This document shows, one piece after another, positions 35,990 through 49,870 of a DNA stretch of 64,000 bases (position 1 is its first letter; each line of letters opens with the position of its first letter). The notes below the pieces were generated by a model that was given only the letters and a program-made list of their open reading frames with translations, was not told where the DNA came from and did not search any database. Source of the stretch: Pyronema omphalodes (taxonomy: Eukaryota; Ascomycota; Pezizomycetes; Pezizales; Pyronemataceae); assembly GCA_024516155.1 (NCBI GenBank), contig JAJJXM010000048.1, forward strand, positions 372,001 through 436,000, read 5' to 3'. Both the position numbers and the translations under genes were made by a program.

Positions 35990-36170
35990 GGATGATAGGA
36001 GATAGATGGGAGATAGATGGGAGATAGGAGGATTGATAGTGTAGGGTGGTGTATGATGGTGTAGGGTGGTGTAGGGTGGTGTAGGGTGGATGGGATGGAT
36101 GGCATAGGATGCATAGGATGGTATATGATGGTATGGATGGAATGAGATGGTATAGGGTGGTGTATGATGG
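35990..36170. repeat. GGTGTAGGGTG / GGGAGATAGAT degenerate minisatellite
   Basis: Overlapping short direct repeats (AGATGGGAGATAG, GTGTAGGGTG, ATAGGATG, GGTATGGATG). The long Pro/Ser/His-rich minus-strand frames here follow from the repeats. Confidence 0.6.
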
Positions 36171-36488
36171 CATAGATAACTGACAGATTGAAGATACAAT
36201 ACATGGTAGACTATATATAGCAGACCATGGCGGCGGGGGCGGGTGCGGGGGCGGGGGGGGGGGGGGTTCATTTGGTGTAGGTAGTGAGAGGGGGTAAGCA
36301 GAGAGGTTAGGAAGAGGAAGAGGAAGAAGCGGGGAGCTGTGTTATTTATACCCTTAGTTCCCAAAATCTTGATGATATTACTTACTTACTTATGGATCCA
36401 TCAGACTAAGGATGTTGGGGGATAGTGGTTTATAAGGTTCATGCGTGGAGAGGAAATGGGAGATGGGAGATGGGCTTACCGTTTTCTC

Positions 36489-36508
36489 GGGGGGGGGGGG
36501 GGGGGGGG
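36489..36508. repeat. 20-nt poly-G tract
   Basis: Uninterrupted run of 20 G; a second 14-nt run lies at 36253-36266. The length is likely to be unreliable in the assembly. Confidence 0.7.
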
Positions 36509-39500
36509 TTATTGAATGGTGGTGATTGGTTGATTGGTTGATTGGTTGGTTGGTTGATTGATTGATGGATTGATTGATGGATCATATATGGATTATATTT
36601 ATAGCTTTTTTTCGGGGTTATATATATTTATCTTTATGGAGGCTTTGTGGAATAATAATAAAAAGGATGGAATTATAGGTGTGGATCTTTGGATCTTTGG
36701 ATATTTTGAATTTGTGGATAGTAATAACAATAGATTCAGGTACATAGGGATTGATATCAGGGGCTAAGAGGTTTTTTTGAAAAAAAAAAAAAAAAAAAAA
36801 AAAGATTTATATTTATTTATGAAGAATAAGGTGGCTGGTATAACTTACCGTTATTACACGGGGGTATTGTTTAAATTTGAATCTTATGGTAAAAAATAGA
36901 AGATCTCTGGAAATTTAATAGTTGGGGAGCGTAAGATCCCAAGATACACCGAGATTTATACCACTCGCTTGGAATAATGGATGGAAGGAAAACAGAGCAT
37001 CATTAGTATGTAGCTTTATGTGATCCATGTATGCATCTACCTATCATGAATCTAGTGTTTTCTTTACTCTATTTACTTTCCAATTTTTATCTGCTTTCTT
37101 GGGCAGTACCGAAAAAAGAACCAAGACATGATTTTGTATTCCCTAGCTTACTTCTAAATATATTCTCAAAGTTAATTACGCTTGGATTGGGGTCATGTAT
37201 AACTATGCTTTTTTGAGTGAGTCTGATGCTGTGCTATGTCTCATGCTTTGTACTCGGAGTATGTATATGTATTAAGCTTTCGTCTCACTCACCCTCCCGA
37301 AGCCCTTGTGAAGAAAGTGGGAGTGGGAGCGAAAATGCCGTGAGCCGTTTTATTGGTTTGCATTGATTTTCATATCACCTGCGCTATGTAAGCTGTTTTT
37401 TTTCTTTTCGTCTCTTTTTCTATTCGCTCTGCTTTGTCTTTTTTAGTTTTCTTTTCTTTTTCTTTTCTTCTCGGGATTTTGAACTGGCGGCTTTGCTTTG
37501 TGTTTTATCGGTGTATAAGGAGCATTAGTTTCGGCCGGGTGTCAGCGGCAAATAATGGTGGACGGTGCTTCAGGTGTTGCACCTGGGTACTGTGGTGGTA
37601 CTTTTATATACACCTGTGCTATACGCTATGCTGTGTTGCGCAGCCGCGCTGTCAGTTGACGCAGGCGATAGATATTTACTGATTACACTGGAACAACGGG
37701 GGTACATGATACCGAGCGTCATGAACCACCCAGCTGACATGTAGGCAGGGTTTAGCTATTCATGATTGTGAACACAATTCCTCAACGCCCAGTGCTCAAA
37801 GGTATCTACAGCACCACAGCCTTCTGAAGTACGATACTAATGCCGTTGAAAGGCGCTTGGATAGCCATGTCACCTGAAGTGGAGATGGATGTAGCATTCA
37901 TAATATGCATAACCTATCTATACTTGCTCTCGTAGCGCTCTTTGATCTTCATCAATCAATTTATTCTGGTTCTCCACCTCCACTTTTTCTCTCTCTAAGA
38001 TACGCCGTTCAACAAATGCCGTAGTTCTCAGGGCTATTTTCTCTATAACCCTAATAAATCCCGGGTGCAGATTAAAGTGAGTTCTTTTCAACGTTCGGTC
38101 TAAACATATAGTGCCAATCATATGATACCGTGAAAATCGGCTTAATTATACTATCAGGCCGATCGGATCGGGGAGGATGTAACAGTCATGATGTCACGAT
38201 ATTTAAAAAATCTGCAACTAGGTATATAAATTACATTTTTCCGGCCCCCTTGTTCCTGGAGAGGCCGACGTCAGTTGTTTCAAGGAATGTAACTAACGTT
38301 CGGTTGATATGGGTGATGGGCGGGTGATTACTAACCGGTTACTGGGGTCAATGTTTTTATCTTTGTCTCTATATATCTCTGTACCCCCACTAAAAGTCGT
38401 TGGGAGATCTTCTCTTCCCAGTTGGTACTTTTGTCATCTAGCTTTCGAGTTTTATGATCTAGGCTTGTACTCTACATAAAGTGTCCTCGGTTCGGGATAA
38501 ATATATGATGTGAATTGAGCGGTTAATCATGACTGAATCATCATCGGCAAATCCGGGGGAAATGAAGATACTCAAGGATCCGCTGTTGGCAATGCCGAGA
38601 GAGGAAGCCGGTTAGCTTTTGGTTCGGAATGCACCGATTTTCCGTCTGCGATACGGCGGGTAAAGTAGTTAGACGCTGGATGGGATGATGAGTAAAGAGG
38701 AAGCGGGTATGGATGGTTATATCGGCTGTTGATGGGTTATCTGAAGATTACTGAGAGAGAAGAGCTTATTGAATGCATGTATATGCCGAGGAGATTTGAC
38801 GGCGGATTGTACCGGATATATTTATCGAGTCGGTGAAGCTATGCTAAATTTACTTACACCGTGGAAGCTTCTACATACATGCATATACAACGGCCGGATA
38901 TGTAAGCCAGCGGGTATGGTATAAAAAGCGGTGAAGTCCAAATAAACAACTCTTTATCTACGTACGACGATCCAAAGACAGGAACTAAAGCATATCAAAA
39001 TATATTCGCTATGTGAGATTAGATGCTTACACCGTTTCAAATATCTCGATAAAATTAAGATTATCACCAGCCAAGTGAATATCACTGATATCATTCCACA
39101 TTACCGAAACACATCTGTGAATCCCTATGAATCTCACCCGTGGACCGGAGATCTAGGGAAGGGAAATAAGCTCATGAAGATCTATTTTTGCAGATCACGA
39201 GGTTATGGATGTTAAGGTTTCGGGTCACTCGGCTTGAGGTTGGATGTCGGTCTGTGGTTCGCCGGAGGATTTTTATTGCTACTCAATGACCGGTGCCGGG
39301 AAACTGATGAAACGACAAGGGTGAGAGGAAGGATGATGACAGGTATGATACCCAGTAACTGTTGTATGGGTGTATTTTCTCGCGTTCATGCCGATCTTGG
39401 AAGTTAATTTCGGATTCCTTTACTCCCGAACAGTCCCAAGCTTAAGTTTTGAATAAATATCGAACCAAGTACTAGATGAAACGACATTAACAATTGTTAG

Positions 39501-42171
39501 AAGTTGCTAGTCGGAAGTAATCCAGTACCAGGTGGAACTGCCATGGAGGTCGTATAGCTAGTCTGCCTCTCTAGCTCTCTGTGTTCGCTCGTCTATCAAT
39601 CAATTCATTCGTTCTCGTTCTTCCATCTCCACCTTTCAACAAAACTTTATTGTCTGGTTTATCAAAGTTTCGACTCAGAGGAATGCACCGAAAATCCGGG
39701 AACTTGGATATTTATATCTAGTTATTCCATGCATTCCCAGCTAGCACATTTAACGTTCACCGAAGATCAACAGGAACAGAGCCATGATATCATCCACATC
39801 AACCATCACGAATCTCAACTTCGGAACCGATAATCCGGTAACTATCCCAATAACCTGGTTTAGATGGCGGGATGTATCTATGCACATCGGTCTAGAATTT
39901 CAATCTGACATTCCACACCCGGTTCGCGGCATAAAGCTTCCGACACGCCACAAACCCAGTACTCCATTGTAACGGCCTTGTAACTCTACATTTACATCAT
40001 CGACTTCATCTCCCACCAATCTATCTCCATAAGGAATCTTTCTTGATCGCACCCAACCGCTTATACATAGTTCGGTCTTATCCCAACAGTAACTTCGCTT
40101 GGCTTCAGCTCGGAGATTAGTGTAAAAGAATTCCATTAACCAACGGTCGAGATCTATATGGAGATATATGTCCTGCTTAATATGCATGCCCTACGAAAAA
40201 TAAATCTCGAAGAAATTACAACGGGTGATAAACTGACTCGGCCGAAGAATGAAGTATATTGGACCTATCACGCCTTATGATCATACCCACGAAGTCTATA
40301 GGGACCTTGGCTCTTCAAAGTAACACGACCACTCCATAGCAGAGTGAACCGGTAGATGTTCAACATACGTATTTGCATAATCGGGATTGATAGTTTAGGC
40401 GGTTGTGGAGTACTTCCTCTCGATGTTACACACCTACTATAACCTACAATCCATCACTCAACTCCTCAACCCTTCGGCAACTCTATCTCGACCTCGAGCA
40501 TCCATTTAATTTCCATACATACACCAGCCAATTAATACCACAACAATCCCTCCACCCCACGGTCCAGTCCACCTCACCATTCCCTACCAAACTTCGACGT
40601 ACATATCTACCCACCAGTCATTCCAGTCTTCTAGATGCCAAATGAAATGTGCACTTCCATCTTCTCTCCAAGTAACGCATCTATCATTCCCTGCACTGCA
40701 TCCTAAGTCTAACGGATGTCATTGGTCCGTTAAGTTAAGCCCTTGAACGTTTCCACGACCCCTTGCGGAGGGGTTATTACGCTAGCAGTCACTCGTCGTC
40801 ATGCATGCCCTGGACCCTGGGTAGCTTTAAATGATACATCCTCCATCCTCCATCCATCCACCATCTTATGTACTCCACCCGCAGTACCCTTAACCTTAAC
40901 CTGAACCCTAACTACTTCACCGCATAGCTATTAACGTCACCTCCGCATAACTCCTTACATGATCAGCGCCGGCGGGTAATATGCGCACTGCACTTGTAAT
41001 TATAGAACATAAGGAAATGCAGATTTTAGATGCCTTCTATATATTTCGATGAAGTAACATCACGTGACCTTTGTTCATCGTGCTGTTTTTTTTTGGAGTA
41101 TTGATAAGGAAACTCCTGGTTATGGTACATATCTGTTGGAAACTGGAAATATATTGGATATAAGGCGGTGGGTGGGTTTTAATTGACGGAACCAGAAAAA
41201 ACAAACATGAAACAAGAATAATAATCCCCAGCAGCTAATCACAACCCTCAGAGCAAACCAATCTGCTTTTACTTCATAATTCAAGGTCTCCAAGGTGTCC
41301 ATATCTCAAACCCCTCTCATAATAATATATATGCATCCACCAAATCAACTACATGTATGTACTTACCAAACTCCTAGCTAGGTAGATAATAGATAGACAG
41401 TAGTAATAGACAGTAGTAAATACCTAGTTATGATAACTAGCTATGATAATCAGATACCTGTATATAGGAACGACAAGGAATTGAAAACCAAACCCCGAGA
41501 GAAGGGGGGTGGTATATATCATATATATTTAGGTGTAAAGTTTTCCGAGTTTTGAAACCAACGTTGATATTCCATTTCGATCACTCGATGAAATTTTATC
41601 ATGCAACAAAAAAAAATAACACAAATTATTCCGAATCAAACATCAAGTATCCAACATGCAACGTTAAACATGCAACATGCAACATCGAAAGTAACACACC
41701 GTACCACACGGCACAATACGGCACAATCACTCAATCAACCAACAAATTACCATTACGAATTATCTATGTGTTTATCCGCTATACATTTTTCACCTTCATC
41801 ATCATTAACATCCTCATCTTTTTTTAACTTTTAAAAATCAGCAGCAAGTACCAGATTACCAGATAAAAGGATATCACATCGTTAAATTACCACAAAAGGC
41901 CATACAATATATATCAAACTTGAAAAAAAAAAAGTGAAGAGAGAAAAAAAACACTGTGCATAAAACCCAAACACCCATACATACAGATAAGCAAAGAAAA
42001 GACAAGAGAAAAAAAAAGACAAAAACACAGGAAAAAACCAATAGACTACGCAAAACCGACGTTCAGTAATGTTAACGATCCCGCAACAACCGTCTAAATA
42101 AAATTTTGTCGTTATAAGTTATCACTAAGTATTATACCGCTAGGTGCTACCCCCCACGTCTTCGTCTTTTT

Positions 42172-43650
42172 TTATGCGTTTGCAGGACGCTCTCCGAGGT
42201 TACCGGGCTTCTCGTCGGTGTCGATGTGCCAAACAACGTAGTTGGGGAGTCCGTAAACACCGTATCCAGCACGCTTGGCCATCTTTGCGAATCCCTCGGT
42301 CTCGGCTTGGTTCTCGAATGCGTAGCACGGGAAGTTGATACCTGAAGGTCACATTAGCGGTGTTGAATGGACGTAATGAAGGGGCGGTAGTTACCGGCAC
42401 GGTGAACATCGGCCTTCACAATGATGTTGACTCCTCCGATACCGTCGAGCTCAATCTCCTCATCAGGGTTCTCGGCACGAGATCCCATGGTGGCCATGTG
42501 CTTACGCTTGGTGTCGTACTGCTGGTATCCCTCAGCGAGAACAGTGTCCTTGGGGAGGCTAGCCGCAAGTGCAAGTCCCTCGGGGGTTTCCTGCCAAGAG
42601 TTGTAGTCGAAGCGTCCCTCAATGTCCTTTCCGTCCTTGTCGTATCTGTGGAACCAAATGTCTGCAGCTACCCGTCAGTAATCAAACTTATCCGCATGGC
42701 AACACGAAAAGCTTACTGGGAACGATAATGTCACGGTCGTGCTTGATGAGATCCTCAATGACAGTCTTTGGGTTCTCGACAATGTCGACATCACGCCAGT
42801 AGACCCAGGAGTGCTCGGGCTTCAAGGAAGCACTGAGAAGGTAGTTACGGGCCTTTCCCATTGCCATTCTACGGGGACCCTGGAACTCAAAAGAGTGGCG
42901 GGTCTGAACGTCCTGACTTTCAGTGATGCCAAAGTCCTTTCTGACAATGGTCACGGAGTTGAAAGGTCCACCGAGCTTGGGGTCGGGCTTGTTCTGGATA
43001 CGGTCAACCTCAAGAGCCAAGGCGCCGTAGGTGTCATCGGTAGAGTCTGAGACAAGGAATGCGAGATCAATCAACTCGTGGGGGTAGGTGAGCTGTGCTA
43101 CGAGCTCAAAGTACTTGGAGAGATAGAAGGTAGCATCGCGTAGAGGTGTAACGATAAGGATACGCTCCTTGTTCTTGGCTGCGTCCTTGGTAGCTTTGGC
43201 CTGGTTGAGATCGATGTCAAAGACGGTGGTCGAATTGACTTCGATGGGTTCGTGGTGGTTGAAGAGGACGGGAGTTTGATGATGAGCGTTCCATCGTGAG
43301 TATTCGTTCATGGACATTTCTAGTGGTGATTTCGCGGGACCAAAACAGTAATATCTACGTGTTGGCTTCACGTCAGTATTGCACCCCGCATGATACCCGA
43401 CATTGCAGTGTAAATTTTACACGTTTCAGTGCCACAATGCCACCGTGATGGATTCCCCTTAACTCGTCTGACGCGATAAGGACAAGGGTAGAGCTCACTT
43501 TCGATAATTATCCGCAGTGTAGTTTGCGGTCCGCCATAACCCGACAACCATCGTGACCACGAATAGGAAAAACCAAAACCTCGCTCTCGAAAAGATACCG
43601 AGAACGGATCTCAATGGTGGCAACCGATTCCGAACCGTCTTCACTGACAT
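42172..43650 (-). CDS. Anp1-like alpha-1,6-mannosyltransferase subunit (GT62)
   Basis: Four exons, 43650-43499, 43354-42717, 42661-42395 and 42341-42172. Introns are 144, 55 and 53 nt, all GT-AG and in phase. They give 408 residues; an in-frame ATG at 43665 would add five. It is a type II Golgi protein with a basic N-terminus and a membrane anchor at about 25-41 (FWFFLFVVTMVVGLW). The luminal catalytic domain carries ERILIVTPLRDA, ELIDLAFLVSDS, GPRRMAMGKARNYL and the metal-binding DxD of YWRDVDIVENP at 239-241. The later GGVNIIVKADVHRAG and NYVVWHIDTDEKPG blocks match the Anp1 branch better than Mnn9 or Van1. It extends the alpha-1,6 mannan backbone of N-glycans in the Mnn9-containing M-Pol complexes. 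The last part of the chain is short, as in the filamentous-fungal homologues. Confidence 0.92.
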
Positions 43651-43665
43651 CCCTTTGAACAACAT

Positions 43666-46600
43666 CGTGACTATCCTTCAGATCGAAACACCGCTGGGAC
43701 GGGAGAAGCTGTAGAGCTGTCGAAAGGTCGCGGTATCGGTTGACGCGATCGGGGTTGTATTAGGGTGAGTTAGGAGTAGTTAGGGAGCGGAAACAGGAGA
43801 AACCACTGATGGAGGTTGAAGACAAAATTTGGGATGGAAGGAGGTTAGGTTGGGCCCCTGACAACCGAACAAGCAATAAGATTAGTAGGCTAATTATCAC
43901 GCTTAACACCTTTCCACTGGCGCCGAGAAAGAACGCGGACTGGATCGATAGCAAATTGTCGAACGAGCGGCGAGATGTGCGTGACACCACAGAAGGGCGA
44001 GTTCCAGCGGGCGAGGCGGCGAGTGAGCGGGGAGGATGAGGATGAGGAGGAGGAAGAGGGCGGGGGAGGGTAAGCGGAGAACAGGGTAGCTCGGAAGAAG
44101 AAGAAGAAGAAGAAAAAAACAATTGAAGGAGAATATCTTAGTCGGTATGATGCGTCGGAATCCGCGAGTGGGAATGAAGAAGCTGTTGATGAGCTCAGGA
44201 GAACTGTGTCCAAGTGTCCACTGAGCACGGACAAGGGAGGCGGCGTGAATGAAGATAACGGTCGATCAACCGCTGGTCATATCCAAAATTTCCTCTTCCG
44301 CACGCGGCGGGTATTGCCGAATCCATCCAAAAATGTATGGGAATTCACCAACACGGACCCATTTGCGTAGAAGGCGTAAAGCTTCTCCGCAAAACAGTGT
44401 TTCGCGCAAGACGGCGTTTCGTCTGGGCCATGATGTTCACCTTATTTCAACGTTCACGCGTTTAAAGGAGCTCAATTGGGCATCGATCATCATCACGATG
44501 ATTATTAAATTAACAACCATCTACAATTTTGTTCCTGAAATAGATATGCCCACGTGATGGACCCGGGAAAACATTTCGGTGGCAAGTCCGCTGATTCCAA
44601 ACTTCAGTGGTGTACCAACCTAGCCGGGTGTATCACCATTCGAAACTGCAGACAATTTGGATTTTTTCTTTTCGAAATTTTGTAAAAGAATACGAAGAAC
44701 TCCAGAACAGAAATTGATGATATCGAGATCAGGTTGTACAAACCACGATTTCTGCAGGGCGTCGACATTGCATGGTGATTGCCCTTCGACCGATGCCCTT
44801 CAGGTGTTGATGCTTTCCAGTCAAACGCGTGTGTGTTGCCACGGAATCTGAACCCGGCACTAAAAAAGCTTCATTCGTGGCCGAGACTCATGCAACATCC
44901 AGCCGATGCCGAAAGTGCAAGACTTCCCGTGGCGCTACGTATTCCGACGACGAACAACAACATCAACGACATATCCGTTGCGCCACCTGCCATCTATCCA
45001 AGAGTTATTACAGCTTTCGGATTATACAGGCTAGAGAAGGGGATTGGAATAATTCTGAATTGAGTTTTTCTTTTTCAAAAAAAAAACTCGAAGCGATTTA
45101 TGGGTTTGTGTTACAGTAAAACTCCTTGAACCCCAGTAACTCAAATGCTGAATTCCTATTACCCCTACCCTAATACTTACCAAGATTAGGAACGCCGCAT
45201 GCTATCTACCGCTGTTGAAGCCGCTCCTCCGGCATGGCCTTGTTCAATAAAGATAATATAAACTCAACGCGGCCCAAGAACGAAAATAATGTCTTAGGGA
45301 ATGCTGCATCATCACGGGCCAAGTTCCTATTGCAGCTCCCATTTTGCAAGTTTCTGGGACATCGCAGTATCCTTTCGGTCTTATCCTGCAAAGAAATTGT
45401 AATTGATGCTACATGAAAATCTGAACGTAGGCGAGCTTAAGAATCATATGCACGAGTGGACCTCTGGATGCATGGACTACATGAAAATGTTACCGCACGC
45501 CTCACGCCTGAGTTTATTTTGTGGATCGAGATTCATTGGAAAAGGAAGGGAGATAGTTCTACTGAGATGTGTTGCAAGATAAATACCTTCTACGCAGCCG
45601 ACGATATCTATCAAACAGGCAGGCGGGGGAACGAAGGTGTCTCTACTTGTAGTAAATATTCTTTAACGAGAAAATATAACGACTATACATTCATCCTCTA
45701 TACCTCCAATCTATATCACAACATATGCTCTCGTTTTTATATAAATAGCTTTATTGCAAGTTCGGGAATACATAAATTCTGAAATCAATATTTGCCTGCC
45801 GGTGATGTGTATCTGTACTACAATACCGTGCTAGATCATTCGGGGGTTTGATACATAATCAACCCGGGGTCAAAGACTTAACTCATCCAAACTACGCCGA
45901 CAAGTAGACACCCGTATTTCAGCCATGAAAAACATGGGCAGACAAATGATCACCTTTGATGGCGGTAACAGCTTGAGCGGACCACAGTGGTATTTTACTG
46001 GAATTTCAGGTGGATATTGTTGATGTAAGTTATGACATGAACTTAATCAGCTTTGGGTTATGAATCTCAAATTCATCCATGAATGCAGAATTATTCCTTA
46101 GTAGAACGATAGTGTTGAAAACTCGTAATTGTGCCAATGCCTTCAAGGGCCCAGACTCCCAGAGCCGTATGCGGTCGATTCTTTGGGTCAGAGTTGTAAC
46201 CAACATATGAAGTTATAGGGCTTCATATCATGAATAACACGCTTCCTAAAAACCAATGCTATTGATTATTGTGTTGATACTACTATTAATAATAATGGCC
46301 GAAGCTAAGTATTAACCTATCTCCAATCGAACTTGAAAGCTATCCTCGCCAATTCTTATAGACTAGACAAGACTCAGGCTTCTTATATCGATTATCGTCA
46401 CTGGTAAGCCAGAACTTATGTGGTAGCTATCACAATAGATTACATATTTTTGTAAAAACATCTTCCGCAATAGTCTTGCAATGATCCTGGACGATGCATT
46501 CCGTTTTTTAGAGGGTTTTAACCACCGTCTTTGGAAATAGTTTCAATATCATCCCCGACGACTGTTTTTTGTTGTCTAGAGGATTCATTACCCACAAGAA

Positions 46601-49600
46601 ATCATTTTATAATTAATCCAGTTGATGAGTGTAAGCCTTTTGACTAAACGTCCCGAATTCGGCAGAATTGGAGAATGTGTCTTATATTTTTCTCAAGTTA
46701 GCAGAGTTCCGAACTATCTGTCCGATCTGTCATTTACGGTCCTGTCCTGTAGTAGGACCATGACAGGCCGTCTTTGAGGCGCCATGGACCGGACGGACCG
46801 CGGGTGACTGTGGGTAACCATGACTAAGGTCACGAATGGTCACTCGAAATCAACCGACTTTTACCACGGCGTGTGGTGTTTTGCTGAGAAACTTCTGATG
46901 CATTTCACAAATTAAAACCAGCCATAGGTGGTTTCTTGCCAAGAAACAATAAAAGAAAAAAAAATAACAAAAAAAACTGTACTAATATTATGAATACCAA
47001 TATACGCTCCTTCTCCCCCCACCAAAATGCATCCTCCCCCGGCACATTGGACTCTATTTCCTTAAGTGTACTAAGTAGGCCACATTGTGAAGAGCGCGGT
47101 AAGTATCTTATCCAGATTTTGCAACTGCAGGGATGATGCAGTAACTATACCGTCCTTGGAAGAGATTGGGGTTTAAGCTATTAAATATATTCTTCTCGAA
47201 TGAAGATGACTCTAGAGCAGGCAGGCAAGGTGTCCTGCTCCTGGTCGAAACAGATGTAGAGGATGACGATGAGGGCATTGTGATATTTTTGCTCTGTTGG
47301 GAATCGAGTGATGGCTGAAAATGTTCGACTTGCAGCGGCAATGAAAGAAGTTGACAAGTCTTGCAGGTAGAAGTTAGAATGGGAAATATTGAAGGAATAT
47401 TTATAGCAGAACAGGACTTGACGAAGAAACATCAATAATATCAAGCTACCACAGACAGCAAGACTATTTCAGGGTGGAGCGTGTACCTGCGGTGGGGTGT
47501 AGGTTTTACCACTACAGTGCTGAAAACGTTGCTGCCGTTGCCCATAATGTCTGGTAAACTTGAACCAAACCGGCACCTGCAAACTAGCTAACTCAGAGAC
47601 CTATGGTCCTGCCGTCACCTGCCGTCCCGTCCGGTCTTTTTGGTTCCATGGACGAGACCGGACCACACAACGACCGTCCGTCCAGAGTGGTCCTGCCGTT
47701 CCGCCGTTCTGGACGGACCATGCTGAACTTTGAATGCCACCCTATGACGCCTGGTATTCATCAATCTCGACTCTTATCAATATTTCCTAATCTCGACACC
47801 CAGGCATCCAGAAGTTGTCCGAAACTATGGATAACGGCTGACTCTAGCTAGATAAATATATCCATACAGCTTATACATCACACAGCCTCTTATTCCCCAT
47901 CTTTAATTCTCGACAGACCAAATCGATATCCACTAGCCCTCTTTTACAGTATTTCATATATATCCTTATTCATACCCCATCCAGGCATGCTCGGAAAATA
48001 CCTAGAAATCAACTGCCTTTCTTGAAATTCAGCACGGTATAAACAGGCTTGGTAATTAGAGTTGTGGCAGTGGTAAAGGAGCATAAATCGACGGCGTCTA
48101 AGAGATTTTTGAAGATGCGAAGCGCTCCACAGCTTAATAGACGATTTTGCTCATCTATACTCGGAATTCGAGGTTACGGAACGAAGGAAAATTATTATTG
48201 GGTGGTTTATTCCGTTCCGGTGACATGATGTCAATGCTATAAGATTGAGGTCAATCTAGACGGAGAAACCAAGGATGCTAGAGAGGATCTCGGCGACTGT
48301 TTCTGAGACATGCTGTTCTATACATAAAAGGCTTTCGGAAGATACTATCATATGATATGATATTTGGCCTCCTGTGAAAATGGAAGATGATCATTGATTA
48401 CACCCCTTTGGATTCTGGAAGTGGTATTAACCTGACCAAATCCCAATACCTATCTTTATCCATCTCTTTATCACCCGAGTTGTTTTTTCGTTTTCTCCTC
48501 TCTTTTCAGAAACATCAAAACACCTAGAGATAGAGACTTAAAAACAGACCTAGATCGAGGTATGTGGAATGAACTAAATTCATCAAAATCCATCAAACTG
48601 CATCACATCGATTCATGCTACATTTAAGACACTCATACTCCCAAGAAGTCTAGCTGCATGGTGCTAACAATTAATGTAAACTCAGTAAATATGATCAGGT
48701 GTAAGATTTTGAAGTGTTATGGTAATGAAAATATAAAGGCCAGGTGCTGAATCATGGAACAAGTGATGAGTAAATTTGCTGATACTGCTTACAGTGGATA
48801 AACATATCAACTAACCCCTCTGCCTTCTCCCCTGCCAGACACTTTCATCATACTGTAAGTAAATTTGACCTACTTTCCGCTTCGGGTTACACGGCTTGTA
48901 GAATTGCGATAAAAATCCTGAAGCGAATCGCGACCCCATGCGAGTGAGAGGCAGGGACTATATCACGACGTTCATAATGCGATACATAGCCAATTTATCT
49001 ATAAATATAGACAAGATTGTAATGAGACGAATTTCCAAAAGATCCATTTGTGTTTCGTCACAGAGTTTTGCTGTAACATAGAATCATGAATCGCTTCGAA
49101 GTTTTCAATCCCGATTAGAAGTCACAATATGCTCCTTCATGATTCAGCACTCGCCTCTCTAACCTCAACCTTTGTACCTTTCAAGTCCATTATTCCTCCT
49201 GTGAGAATAACAGGGTGGAATACATTCCATTTCAACCACTCTTCTAAGAAGAAATGATAATAATAATAAAACCTCCTACTCCTTTGTTCATGCACACATA
49301 CATGTCCTCCAAATATGATCGGTACCCTCCACAACTCCAAACACATATCACCAGTCGAAATCATCCATCATAAACCTCCTATTTTTCACTACAATAACCG
49401 AACTACATACCAATGTTTTAATCCATCCCAATACCCCACATCACATTTTAAATCGCTCTGCTTGATACAACTGCTCAAGGAAACAACTTCATGCGCCATC
49501 AAAGATCCAAATCTGAAACCCGGAATACGCAAGCCACAAATGCAACCGCCTGTCCAAAAAATGTAACGCAATTCGGATATGGCCCCTATTAAACTGAGGT

Positions 49601-49870
49601 AAAACCATTGATGCAGAAAGACGATTGAATCGCTGCAAAAATTGAGAAAAGATCAAGCCCAAGCGGTAGATACCAGGAATAGGAAACAAGCCACCTTCAA
49701 GAATGTTAAGAAATTCATATAGGTCATCACAAAACTAACTCCCTTGAAGACAAAAGCAAACTATTCAAACTGTGTTCATGATAAATCCACCGGTAACAAA
49801 TGACATACTCCCAAACATTTCCCAAAGCCTTCCTACCTGCCAATCTTACCCCCTTGGATCCCAGCCCTGG
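43666..49870. other. gene-poor region between anp1-like gene and NLR2
   Basis: About 6.2 kb without a confident gene. Contents: AAGAAG repeats near 44095-44115; a degenerate frame with two Cys pairs near 44830-45060; a GGTCC-rich candidate transposon remnant (46737-47721); and, from about 49060, the right duplication arm with its 3' flank. CACGTG occurs near 44550. Confidence 0.5.
46737..47721. mobile_element. candidate non-autonomous DNA transposon remnant (GGTCC/GGACGG-rich ends)
   Basis: Two GC-rich blocks about 0.8 kb apart stand out from AT-rich flanks: 46737-46850 and 47600-47721. Both are built from GGTCC, CCGTCC and GGACGGACC motifs in both orientations. The outer ends are roughly inverted: GGTCCTGTCC on the left, and GGTCCGTCC when the right end is read in reverse. 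Clustered subterminal motifs of this sort are typical of hAT-type elements. No transposase frame lies between them. The exact termini and any target duplication were not resolved. Confidence 0.35.

Larger units (their letters stand above)
34855..42171. other. 7.3-kb gene-poor region rich in simple repeats
   Basis: No gene can be supported on either strand. It holds (ATGT)n near 35811-35834, TATCGTATCG near 35855-35870, a GTGTAGGGTG/GGTATGGATG stretch (35990-36170), poly-G runs at 36253-36266 and 36489-36508, TTGATTGATTGG repeats (36525-36585), a 24-nt poly-A at 36780-36803 and many ATATAT/GATACC stretches. Two copies of the dispersed degenerate repeat lie near 37915-38010 and 39555-39645. TCACGTGA occurs near 41061. 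It may contain unrecognised non-coding transcripts or multi-exon genes without known domains. Confidence 0.55.

Noticed and set aside
42360..43050. Plus-strand frames of 103-122 residues
   Set aside because: Antisense to the anp1-like gene exons, which are supported by family motifs and splice phases.
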